Assembly (NCBI RefSeq): GCF_033568475.1
Contig: NC_133123.1
Coordinates: 22,492,622 to 22,556,621 of the forward strand
Length of the DNA: 64,000 nt
From: Henckelia pumila
Taxonomy: Eukaryota > Streptophyta > Magnoliopsida > Lamiales > Gesneriaceae
Direction of reading: 5' to 3'
Position numbers and translations under genes: made by a program
Shown: in pieces, positions 13,039 through 24,071 of the stretch
How positions within the stretch are numbered: position 1 is the stretch's first letter
Layout: the number at the start of each line of letters is the position of its first letter
Notes under the pieces: model-generated
Seen by the model: the letters and a program-made list of their open reading frames with translations, nothing else
The model's database searches: none
What the model was told of the DNA's origin: nothing

Positions 13039-16000
13039 ATTCCTCCCCTCTAAGGAATGATTTCGTCCTCGAAATCGTATTCAATTGAACTATTCAATCT
13101 GATAAACTGAATGATTATATGAATTCTCACTTCAATCATTCAACTCTGATCTTCGTATCTCATCTCTTCATTTCTTATCAGACTATTTCTTCGAATCTGC
13201 TTCTATTTTCTTGTACTTTAATTAACCGATAAGAATTCTTTCTGAGTGGTTTCTTTCCTCAATTAAGGATCTGTCGAATAATCGACTTAACTCAGAATCT
13301 TTTCACTATCTATCTCATCGGATTAAAGCACGTAGGAAGAATCGACTGATACTTCCTTCACATAGATACGTGGAACAAATCAGATCCATCATATCAAGCT
13401 GAAAAGAATAAATCGTTCAATCAAATCATCAATTCTATCTGACATCTCAGTCAGTGAAATTTAGCTTCAGTGACGACTTGTTTCTTTCTCTATATTATTA
13501 CATGCTCTGCATAGAACATATATCAAGTCTATGTTGTCATTCAGTTCATCGCTTCAAAATCAGTATTCTCATTCATATTCTGAATCTGCAAAACAACTCT
13601 GCTCTTTCTCAATTCTGAATTGAATGATGTTTCAAGAATAACTTTTCCGCGTAACTAATCAGTTTCAGCTTCAAAAGTTATATCTATCATTTCATTACTA
13701 CTTCTGTTTCTTCTTCTCTGTTTTCATTTCGTACAGATTCATCTTCAAAATCTTTGTGTGTCTCAAATCAAATCTGATCTGATATCGACAAATCATGTCT
13801 GATCTGATGTCATATACTTCGGTAGTATCATTTCAACACAAAGAAATCGGATTTTTTTTCATCATATCATCATAGCATTATTTCAAAATAGACTCAATAG
13901 CTGTTACAGGAATTATAATCATCAAGTGACAACACATCAAGTCCAGTAATACCGAATCAGGTATTAAAGTTCTGAGAATATTCTCAACATCTGGAAAATC
14001 AACTCAGATAATCCATCAATCGAAGAATGGTATAATGCAATCACATATAACCAACTCTCAGAACATCAGTCAATCAATCGATGCCACATTCTGTCGAATA
14101 AATCTAAAGTCTTAATCCTGACAATAGATTTTAACCATTCCTCTAATTTCATCATATATCTATCTTCTTCACAGCTATCTAGTCATATCTGTATCACATC
14201 TTATACAGCGTATTCTAAAATTCTGATTAGTCTATTCGGACTATCTATTAATCAGAATATAATATGTTGTATTCACAGATTTCAAAGTATTCAGAGCGGT
14301 TGATAATCGGTATCATGTCAGATAAAGTTCATTCTCAAAATTTGATTCATCTGCTCTAACTATTCTTCAATTCAAGAATAACATCTTGTACTTTCACATC
14401 CAAAAAGTACTCAGAGCCTTCTGATCGTCTGTATTACAATTCACTAGTAAACCTAATGTCTCAATTTGAAACAATACTTCTTGGCTTACTGTGATATCTC
14501 ACATAATTCTGATCACGGATCAGTGATTCATTCGTACAGACAGATCATCTTACCCAGTAACTTCAGTCAATCTGATCATAACTACCACATGTTTACCTCA
14601 TCTATACCCCTTCATCATGGTAGTTTCGCAAAATATTCTTTCAACTCATAATCTCATTTCAATTTCTGGAGTTTCTAAACTATCACTGAACTCATCTGGT
14701 CAACGATTTTCAACTTCATCAGAAACTCTCTATACGTTTAACTTCGAAAACATACTAATTCTGTTACATTTGTTTGCTTTATCTTCTAATAAAACAATTA
14801 TTGGATGAATCTTAAATTTATTGTTGTGCATTTTCTTCAAAATCTGAGATTTCTTTTCAGAAATATCAAGCACAATCAGATAATCAATCACAAACGAATT
14901 CATCCATTCTGATTTGAGGCTTCAATTCATATCTCAATCTGGCATTCTTTACTGAAGTCTCATCGTTTCAATTTACTTTCTGTGGTTTTTTTTCCATCTT
15001 CTGAATAGTTCTGGCTCATTTCCAATCGAAAATCATTCTGATTGGTGATATATTCGTCTGAATATTCAAACCAGAATACACAGAAATCTGAAATCAATTC
15101 ATCGGATGCCTATTTCATTCCTCATTTCTATCTCCAAATACCGACAATTCATATCATCTAACCCAAAAATCATGGATCATGTTCAAATTCTTCTATCAGT
15201 TATGAGTCAACAATCTTAAAATACGCTGAAATATCCATAAAAGGATTAAGATTTCTCAAAATCAAAAGAAATAAATCAAGATTGAGAAAATCCCTCAATC
15301 AAGGTCATCCAAAATCAAATATTCTGGATAACAAACTCTGCAAAGTGAAAAAAAATCACTTGCATCACCCAACTCAGAATGAGTGAATCAACACAGGTTC
15401 TAAACGAAAGCAATGTGCCATGAGAGCCAATCAATATTCAATCATTTCAAGAATCATATTTCCAATTGATGTAATCGATTCAGCATAATCAAAGAAAAGA
15501 CTCAACTGTAACTGATTTTCATATCATCGTCTATCTTGTAAACCTCAAAAGCAGCATTCAATTCATCAATTCATCAAGTCTCTATAAAATTCCAGTTCAC
15601 ATAATTTTAATTCGAGAGTCTATATCATATCATCATATTCATATGCACATTATGTTCTTGCTGATCTAATTTTATCGCTTCTTATCATCAATTCTTCTGC
15701 TAATCTGTATTCGATTATTGCATCATCATATATCATGCAACATAAACAGATATTTCAATATGAACACAATCATATTCAGTAGTTCCATTTTTCAGTTCAA
15801 TTCACAAAGTCTCTTTTCTGATACAGAGGTGACCATATAATAAGCTTTCAGCTATCATGTATCTATTGCACCAATAACATAAACAGGTTAAAACGAAATA
15901 AATCTGTTACCTGCAATTTCGTTCTCAGGTGCAATTTCATTCTGATCCTCTGTATACTTCTGGAACCGTTCTTCATTCAAATCATCTCAGAATCTGATTT

Positions 16001-17114
16001 ACTTAGGAAATCGCCTAATACATCTGCCTGAACTGTTTTTACACTGATCGTTAGGATATCTCCTCCCACAATGAGTGTAATAATCATTAGCATACTCTGC
16101 ATTCAGAACCAGACTAATTTGTCTCAGTTCGCTAGAATTAAAGAAATACTTCTAGACCGTTCATCTCATATCTGCTCTAAAATAGAAATTGTAGCTAAAG
16201 TTGTGATTATCTCACATACTATGGCATGTCTACAATTTCATTCTTTCTGCCTCATCATTCAAATTCAGTTCTTTTAGCCTTATCTATGTCTTTCATAAAA
16301 TGTTTCAGTCGTCCACATTTATGCAGACATAATCCTCGAATCCAAGTCACCACTAACAATTCAATGTTGAGCTTCTTCATCATCATCATCAACAATTCAA
16401 AGAATTGTAGTAAACTTGAAAATCAAATAAGGCATTCTCCAAGATTCAAAAAATATTCAAAATATTTGCCTTCTAATGGGTATATCTTTCTTTCTGATCA
16501 TTTCTATCTGTTGTGACAAAGAATCGTGAATCAAAATCTTTTCTGAGCACTTACCAACAAATAAATATACCTCAAGTCTATCAGAATTTCTTCATCAAAA
16601 TCTATCAGCTGGTTGCTAGGTCTTGAAGTTGATAAACAGTCAATCTGATACGTCATTCATCGGTATCTTTCAGGTATCTGAACGACTGATCAAGTTCTTC
16701 AAGCCAACTTCTACCTGCAATATCATCTATTCATTCGCTGATATTCTGTTCTGTTCAATCAGAGATACTTCTTTCAGCTGAGCAATATTGTTCTGTTCAG
16801 TTTGACCATACCATTATGTTTAGTCTGGGGTGCTTACATCACCCAAAGAACACTATTTTCTTTGATTCTGGGTGCTTACATCACCCGGGGAAAATCTTAT
16901 AACAAAATCAGTAAGAAATTCAAAAATTTACAAATCAGTAAATCAAGCAGTTGAATTTCAACGATAGATCACGTTCACATGAAATTTATCAAATCATCGA
17001 ATCATCAAATCGAGTAATGCATAATCATGCAATATAATATAAAGGCATGTGACTCAATCTACCCCGTTCAACTTCTATCTCAGTCCAAGAAACTTATGCT
17101 CTGATACCACCTGT
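13039..17114 (-). pseudogene. Decayed internal region of the gypsy-type element
   Basis: No frame longer than about 96 codons is present. On the minus strand, near the primer-binding side (about 16600-16850), there are residues of a gypsy-type gag region. Next to the polypurine tract the text resembles the tail of a chromovirus polyprotein. The stretch is 4.1 kb, shorter than a usual gag-pol region of this group, and has very many breaks. It is a fossil. Confidence 0.6.
17098..17109 (-). other. Primer-binding site for initiator tRNA-Met
   Basis: The minus strand reads TGGTATCAGAGC, five bases inside the 5' LTR end. This is the standard primer site of many plant LTR retrotransposons. It fixes the element's orientation as minus. 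Confidence 0.9.
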
Positions 17115-19503
17115 TGTGGGGACCTCGGGTTGCTAATCTCATCTTAAGGGCAAATAACGATTAATAAAGCAATTAATCAGACATTAAAAGAATAAATAAA
17201 CCAAGAACTAAAAAAAAAATTTTAAGAGCCTCGCTCGATCGGTGACATTCACCCGATTGAGCGAGCTATAAAATCGAGCTCTCGGGTCTGCACATATTTT
17301 TGCCTCGCTCGATCGGTCAAATCCTACCGATCGAGCAAGCAAGAAATATTCAAGTTTCTGCCCAATAAAAACAGGCCTCGCTCGATCGGTAACATTCACC
17401 CGATCGAGCGGGCTCCTTTTCCAGAAAATGTCTGCAATATTTTCTTGCTGTCAAACCTTGCATCATCAGTCCAAATGCATTCAATATCAACTCAATTCAT
17501 GGTTTATAAATTCTAAAACATGCATATCAACATGTATAAAGTTTCAAGTATCAAATCATGCATTTAATACATCAATCAAATAGCGTAAGAACATGAAACG
17601 ATAAGCTACACTAAGTCTCAAACGTGAGCTTCTAAATCACAAGTTTCATGTCAAATTCAATACTATCTAACTACCATTCTTCAGCTTAAACCCGAGTTCA
17701 CACTTGCTAACTCTCGCTCCCGAGCTATCAGCGTGATCTCAGACTAGCTCTTTCCCCATCTGTTGCAATGCACACATACAAAACAAAGCAACAGCCGGAT
17801 AAACTCCGGTGAGAAATCATCTCAGTATAAGCTATATATCAAAAGCGTTAAATAAATCATTTCAAATAACTCTAAACATAACGACTCACGAATAGAGTAA
17901 TTAACGCTTCGAATAAGAATTGATTCATATAAATTCGTTGCCATCAAGATTCATAAATGATCTTGACATGGATATCCATCTATCGAAGTCGTCTCAGACT
18001 TAAAAATAAGATCGCCTCAGATCTTGGCATAGAATCAACTCATATCATCCTCATATCATAATCATATCGACTCAAATCAAAGATCCACTACCTGGGATGG
18101 ATCGACAACATCAAAAACAAATCAAAACATAAACAAGTATGTGGTTTTTGCGGGACAACTCAAGAATAATCGATCTTGAGTTTCAAACTCCCTGACTCGC
18201 GATGTCGTCATTATACCTTCGTATTTCTTCTGTTTTTAACGCTTTAAATCTGAAACATAGCATCAAAACATTCATATAAATCTTCATTATATTCAAGCAT
18301 TTCAATATCGATTCAAAATCATCAATATGTCGTCAATCATATTGCTTCAAACCTCAACGTCTTCTTCTTCGGTTCGGATTCAAAGTTCTTGAGTTGCAGC
18401 CTTCAAAACTAATCTGAAATTAAGAATAAAATTGCTACAACATTAACATCATCTTCAAGAGCATCTCAGCTCAATCATAGGCTATCAAAACGGTCCAAAA
18501 ACATGAATCGACGACGTAGCAATTAAAACTCGGTAACCGACTTAATATCGAAACCATTTTCAACTTCAATTATGGCTTCTCATCCACATATCAGCAAAAT
18601 AACATCATATTCCCAGCATATCAGAAGTATACATTCGAGATACATGCTGTGACAACTCATGAGAAATCATACGACTTCAAATAACCGATTCGACATCGAT
18701 ACAGAAAGATATAAACCATCAAAATCAAGATTCATGTTCAACGTCTGATCTTTCCAACATACTGATTTAGAAATATATCAAAAACCTCACAATACTCACA
18801 TCAAATCGAAGTCCTCGTTGCAAGGATTCCAGAACACTTTTCGGAATTGAAATCGAACAATCGGATCAAAAGTTACGACGATTTGAAAATCAAGAATAAA
18901 AAGGAAAATAAGGTCTCGGCTGTTCCTGCTCTCAATTCTCAATTCCTTATGCATTTTACACGTAGCATGCTGATAATCTGATTAAAATCATATATGTATT
19001 GCATAAATTATAATTTAGTCCTTCAAGTCTTTATTAATTGCAATTCGGTCCTCGGCCCTCTTTTTAATTCAATTTCAATCCTAAATAATTTAAGAATATT
19101 AAAATCAAAACTCTAAATATTCCAAAATTAAATATACTCGGATTAGAATTAAATAAATTCGGATTAATTAAATAATCCCGACCTTTTGCATTTTAGCCCT
19201 TCAAACTTCGATATTTGTAAACCAGTCCCTGATCGGGTTGTATCTTCAAAATTAATCTTCTTTAATTCCCGAAACATGAAATTTAATCTTAAATTCCATA
19301 AATATTCAAATCGAATATTTATTCTTTTAATTTAAAAATTCTCGGAATTTAATTCTCAAAATCCGTAAATTCTCAAATTAAATATTTTCGACTTGGAAAT
19401 TAAATCTATCATTTTCATAACCTCTCAAATCAATATTAGCCCATAATATGAAATTTAATTCTCAAATCTCATAGTTAATAATTTAATATTTCTGGGCCTT
19501 ACA
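17115..19503 (-). repeat. 5' LTR (right copy) of the gypsy-type element
   Basis: This 2,389-base direct copy of 10644-13038 shows about nine differences in the first 475 bases. It ends in CTTACA and is followed by the target duplicate ATAA. Confidence 0.85.
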
Positions 19504-19735
19504 ATAAATGACTTGAGCTTCGGAGTGCCTTCATCGGAAACCCTCCCGGCTCCTCTGACTTTGTTTTTTGACGTAGGAACAACCCACTGAAGATCTCCAC
19601 CGAGAACATACAAGAATTCGTTGATACTCCGCACTTGGCGGAAGCGACGTGTCATATACAAAAAAATTTTGGCTACATCAACTTTCATAAAAATGTGAGA
19701 GATCCACATTTAATATTATTGGAATAAAAGGATAA
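19504..19735 (+). mobile_element. Right part of the older LTR relic
   Basis: This continues the relic interrupted at 10643. It carries a CTTGAGCTTCGGAGTGCCTTC block and, near 19632, CACTTGGCGG, which resembles the LTR end and primer-site junction of Tat-like elements. It is a broken fossil and older than the element inserted into it. Confidence 0.4.
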
Positions 19736-19947
19736 ACACTTTATATATAGCATACTATATTACAGTTTTTTAGCGGTTACATTCATTATTCAATAATATT
19801 ACCACCAAATAATTGACTGGTGCGTAGAGAACATCAACATATTTTGACTTGGATATTCATTTAATTTATCTCCTTTTATCCTCGATCAAAAAATATTCTG
19901 TTTCAAAAAACAATCGAATTCAGCATATAATATAATTTGAGAATATG

Positions 19948-19968
19948 TTTTTGTTTTGTTTTGTTTTG

Positions 19969-20000
<32 letters not shown>

Positions 20001-20055
20001 GTTTTTTGTTTTTGTTTCTGTTTTTGTTTTTGTTTCTTTTTTCTTTTTTTTTTTT
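19948..20055. repeat. (GTTTT)n simple repeat
   Basis: A run of TTTTG/TTTTTG units decays into poly-T. The flanking 19736-20542 is otherwise AT-rich spacer with no recognisable gene. Confidence 0.9.
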
Positions 20056-20542
20056 AAACTGAAATAAAGAATTATTGGTCAAAATAGAATTTTAATTATT
20101 GATTCCCATGCGTTTTGACTTGAGCATATGCAGAATACGATTAAATAAAAGCTCAAATATTTTATTATAACAATAGACTTAAAAACGTGGCATTGTGGTT
20201 GCCAATAATTCCCAATTCACAAAAACAATCATTTCACATAAAATATAAATGGCCAAGAGGATTCCTCGTCGCCTTAAAATCTCAAACTATCAATTTTCAT
20301 ACATTCATTGGACGTGACACATGCTGGGACTTTATTTTAAAAAAAAATAGAATTAATTATATATAATATACATATAGTATTTATACACCATATATACAAT
20401 TTCAGATTTCATGATCATGATCCTCTATGTAAAGTCGAAATACCTTGATATCAAGCTTGTTCTGAAAAGAATATATATTTTATTTAATTTTTATTTACAT
20501 GTTAGGCTTAAAATTGCATATTCATCATCCATATATAAACCT

Positions 20543-21890
20543 CGCCAAGGATCGGGTCTAACCAGGAATTGACCTATGGTCAACAGGCCTATTAATCGAG
20601 TCGATGGTTTGACCCGGAATCATGATCGGACCGGTCATTAGGCGGTCTAGTTATGATTTATGGGTATCAAACCCGTCGAACCGTCGAGTCCTACCTGCCT
20701 TGTTGGCCGGGTTGACCCGACGCGTCAGCCTATTTTTTTTAAAAAAATTATATATAAAAAAAAATATAGAGTTTATTCTACCAAACCCCACTATGAAATA
20801 TTAAAAATACATCATTCTTCCCTATAAAATTTTAATGGGCACTCTTGCCCTTAACATTTTGTAATAGTTTTACGTTTAACCCTTACCGCGACAAGATAAT
20901 GAGAACGCGTTGTTTCGGCACCTAATCAACCATTTTTTTATAATATTAGGTCTATAGTATGAAAATGTTCTCATTTTATTGTAGTTTTTTTTTCATATTT
21001 ACTCAAATACGTACTCAAGTGTATTTGTGAAGAAAAATTATGTATTTTGATGTGGGTGGCGTATTTGAGTAAACATGAAAATTATTACAATAATAGAAGA
21101 TCATTTTTGTATCATAATGTTGATATTATAAAAAAAAAAAATGGTTATTTTTGGCACAAAAACAACGTGTTTTTAACAAAATCATCGTGGCAAAGGTTAA
21201 ACGTAGGGCTGGCATACCGTACCGAAATATACCGGAATTTTGGCATACCGTACCGAAATTTTTTCGATATACAGACATTTTTTCGATATACCGAATTTTT
21301 TTTCGATATCTATACGGTATGAATATTGATTTTTTTCGTACCAAAGTTTCGAAACTTTACTATCGGTATCTGTATGAATTTTTTTCATACCAATATTTGT
21401 AGTAAGGTATACCGAAAAATCACCCCTAGTTAAACGTGCAAATATTACAAAAAATTAAGGGTTTGAATGTCTATTAAAATTTCATAGGAAAGAAGTGTAT
21501 ATTTTCAATATTTCACAAAGGGTTTAGTGCAATAAAATCATATAATATATAATGAAATATGAGTGGGTGATTGAATATAATGGAATATATTAGATTTTTT
21601 ATATAAGACGTTGAAAATTGAAATATTATATATTTTTTATTGAATAAATGCAATTGAATTTTTGTTGATATAATGAAATCTTTTATAAAGTTTTTATAAG
21701 TTTATAATTGTGCAAAGTCTTTTTTATTTTTTTTATTCTTTAAATATGTATTTTAAAATAATTTTTTTTAAAATAAAACGGTTGGTATGGACTCGGATCA
21801 CCGGTTTCACGAATTGAACCGGTCACGGACGGGCCGTTTAAGGGTTGATATTTTGCTGACTCGCAACCCGACCCGTGGCCAGGTCTATTG
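20543..21890. mobile_element. Foldback (long inverted-repeat) DNA element
   Basis: The left and right halves are inverted copies of each other. The segment 20762-20876 is the imperfect reverse complement of 21429-21545. The sequence around 20877-20920 pairs with about 21150-21195, and TTTACTCAAATACG near 21000 pairs with CGTATTTGAGTAAA near 21060, so the axis lies near 21030. The outer ends are also inverted: CCTCGCCAAGG...GGGTC on the left and GACCCGTGGCCAGG on the right, both in GGTCGGGT-rich text. A hAT MITE at 21204-21428 interrupts the right arm. No transposase is seen. Superfamily unknown. Confidence 0.6.
21204..21428. mobile_element. hAT-type MITE with perfect 8 bp target duplication
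   Basis: The 225-base element begins TAGGGCTGG and ends CACCCCTA, with an inner inverted CGGTATACC/GGTATACCG pair. It is flanked by GTTAAACG at 21196-21203 and 21429-21436, an exact 8-base duplication as expected for hAT. The interior is built of TACCGAAATTTTTTCGATAT-type palindromic text and codes for nothing. The open frames here are by-products of the repeat. Confidence 0.85.
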
Positions 21891-21894
21891 TGAC

Positions 21895-22036
21895 GAGTTG
21901 GCATAACGTACCAAAATATCGAATTATCGAGATATCATACTGAAATTTTTTCGATACACAAACATTTTTTCGTTATACCAAAAAAAATTTTAATATTTGT
22001 ACAATACAGTATGGTATGCTGAAAACTCACCCATCT
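21895..22036. mobile_element. Degenerate member of the same hAT MITE family
   Basis: The text GTTGGCATAACGTACC at the left and GGTATGCTGAAAACTCACCC at the right, with TTTTTTCGATAC inside, matches the family at 21204-21428. The ends are eroded and no clear target duplication is visible. Confidence 0.55.
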
Positions 22037-24071
22037 GCTCATATAATTATCCATTTGAATACGAGGCGAATTATCCATTTGAATACGAGGCGACAGAAAG
22101 CTTCAGAAGATATATATGGATGCAATTTTTAAATTTAGCGGAAATAAATATACGAGATTTATAATTCAGAAATATATGCTAATTAAGTAATTCCGTGTTC
22201 TGATCGGGTCGATATTGATGGTGTCACATTAAAAATACCACTTTAGTTTTTTTTTTTCCTTTTTTTTTTGGCTTGACCTTAGGATATTTTCGATTTTAAT
22301 CATATCCAATAATTTCTACAATCTTAACGAATTATTAAAAAATAATTAATTAAGGTGCGATAACAAAAAATAATCCATCGGTATAATTAGCATTTTTAAA
22401 ATACGGAATTAAAGTTAATACGATATTATTATTATTAAAATTACTTTATGTGAGACAAATTGCACGAGCAAATGCTTGAGAACTTGAAAGTATTAAGTTT
22501 GACGACTACAAAAGTTAAATAAGTTTTTTAAGTCAACTATTTTTAATCCATATATGGTGGATATATTTTGGGAAAAAAAAAATGGACTACATATATCACG
22601 TTCTCATGCATTATATTTGAGAAAAAGTTTGATCAAATTTATATATGTAATAAGAAGTAATATTCTATACAAAAAAAATAATATAATAAATAAATTGATC
22701 ACCGTTGAGCTCTCTCGGGAACGTACATTATACAAAGTATAATATAATAAATAAAGTTTTGATAAGTATGTAACTATGTAAGCACACGTGTTGAACACTG
22801 ACAGCAGCATTAAATACTTGTACCCTGCCCCTTCAAAACCACATTTTAATCTAATTTGGGACGTGGTACAACCCGTGGGCAGTCGCCCCACAGCCTGGCA
22901 CCTTATCAACATGTAACAAATTTTGTTTCCCTAATTTTTTTTAAAAAAAATTTGGTGTATGTTTCATCCCTTGATAATTTTGATCTCTTGTATTATCAAA
23001 GTCGAGTATTGCTCGTTTAAAATCTTTGATAATCGATTTTGCAACTTTAATTTTTCTCATGTGAAAATGTTTACATTACACCAGACACTAAACGTCGTCA
23101 TGTATTACCGAGAACTCTTTAAAATAATAAAATAAAATTTATCTTAGTACTTGCATCCATTTTAATTTGTTAGACATATGGGCTCATGAAAATGAATGCA
23201 AATGAAGTATTGGAAATCTCATGTCAATGGGTCCAGCTGCACCAGTTGTGTTATCGTCTGATGTAACAGGGATGGTCCCCAAGATCAAGAGGGGCCAATG
23301 ATTTTATTTATGGTAAAATTAAGTTTTTCTAATTTGTTACATATAATAATACAAAAATAGCATACATGCAATGATGCAACAACAGGATTCTGAATTTCTG
23401 TTCAAATAAGATTTATTTTAACTTCTGTTTGAAAATATTTTGTGTTTACAATCAAACAGATATCTATTTATTGGCGACTCGCAAAATAAAACAATTATCA
23501 ATGTCACAGATCTAGTCTAGATCCATAAAAGAGGGAATGTCACAATATTTTTTTAACATATGCCAAAGTGATGGAGAATTTTTATCGTAAAATATTTTAA
23601 AGTAATGTTTGAGAATGCTTTTAAGAAGTTGTTTTGAGCTCTCTTTTTTCCACAAAATTGTTTTTTAGAAGCATTCTCAAACACGATCTAATTTAACTTT
23701 AAACGGGAAAATGGGGAAATAATAAATGAAGAAACTAAGTGGTGAATTAACTGTGGCAAACAACTATTAACTATAAAATTGGTAACTGTAGAAGTTGCCT
23801 TATGACTTGTTCAGCTTCTGCTGTATCATAGAACCTGAAGCTGAAAGAGAACCTTTCACTAAATTCATAGAAAATCCTTCAACACAAACAACCTTGTTCC
23901 GCAATAAAAGTTCAACCTACTCGTATGCCAAGAGAAACGGAAACCCGTGTCGCCAACCGTTCCGAGGAAACGATTTCATGGACACGAGCAAAAAATAAAA
24001 AAACTTCTAAATAAATGGACAAAGATAAGTGTGGAAATGAGTTGATACAATTTATAGAACAACTCGGAACA
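22037..24071. other. Intergenic spacer downstream of PER1
   Basis: This is AT-rich DNA with poly-A/T tracts. No frame has recognisable content. Its right end includes the 3' flank of the minus-strand PER1 gene. Confidence 0.5.

Larger units (their letters stand above)
10644..19503 (-). mobile_element. Ty3/gypsy-type LTR retrotransposon with 2.4 kb LTRs, internal part heavily decayed
   Basis: Two direct repeats of 2,395 and 2,389 bases flank 4,076 bases. In element orientation the LTR starts TGTAAGACCC and ends GGTCCCCACA. Next to the 5' LTR (right-hand copy) is an initiator tRNA-Met primer site (complement of TGGTATCAGAGC at 17098-17109). Next to the 3' LTR is a polypurine tract (complement of 13039-13051). 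The target duplication is ATAA, or AATAA if one terminal base is shared. About 2% difference over the first 475 bases of the LTRs suggests insertion within roughly the last one to two million years. The inside is a fossil with very many breaks and no long frame; only gag-like similarity near the primer site is visible. It could be a chromovirus (Tekay/Del) derivative or a LARD-type non-autonomous element. Confidence 0.85.

Noticed and set aside
14466-16516. Small plus-strand frames inside the gypsy-type element
   Set aside because: The element is on the minus strand and its interior is decayed. These frames show no domain.
17098-17109. tRNA-like sequence
   Set aside because: It is only the 12-base primer site complementary to initiator tRNA-Met, not a tRNA gene. 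No tRNA or rRNA gene was recognised in the window.
21047-21402. Overlapping open frames on both strands near 21.2 kb
   Set aside because: They arise from the TACCGAAATTTTTTCGATA palindromic repeats of a MITE and have no protein-like composition.
22554-22912. Open frames on both strands near 22.7 kb
   Set aside because: No recognisable domain, low-complexity content and overlap on opposite strands. Treated as chance frames.
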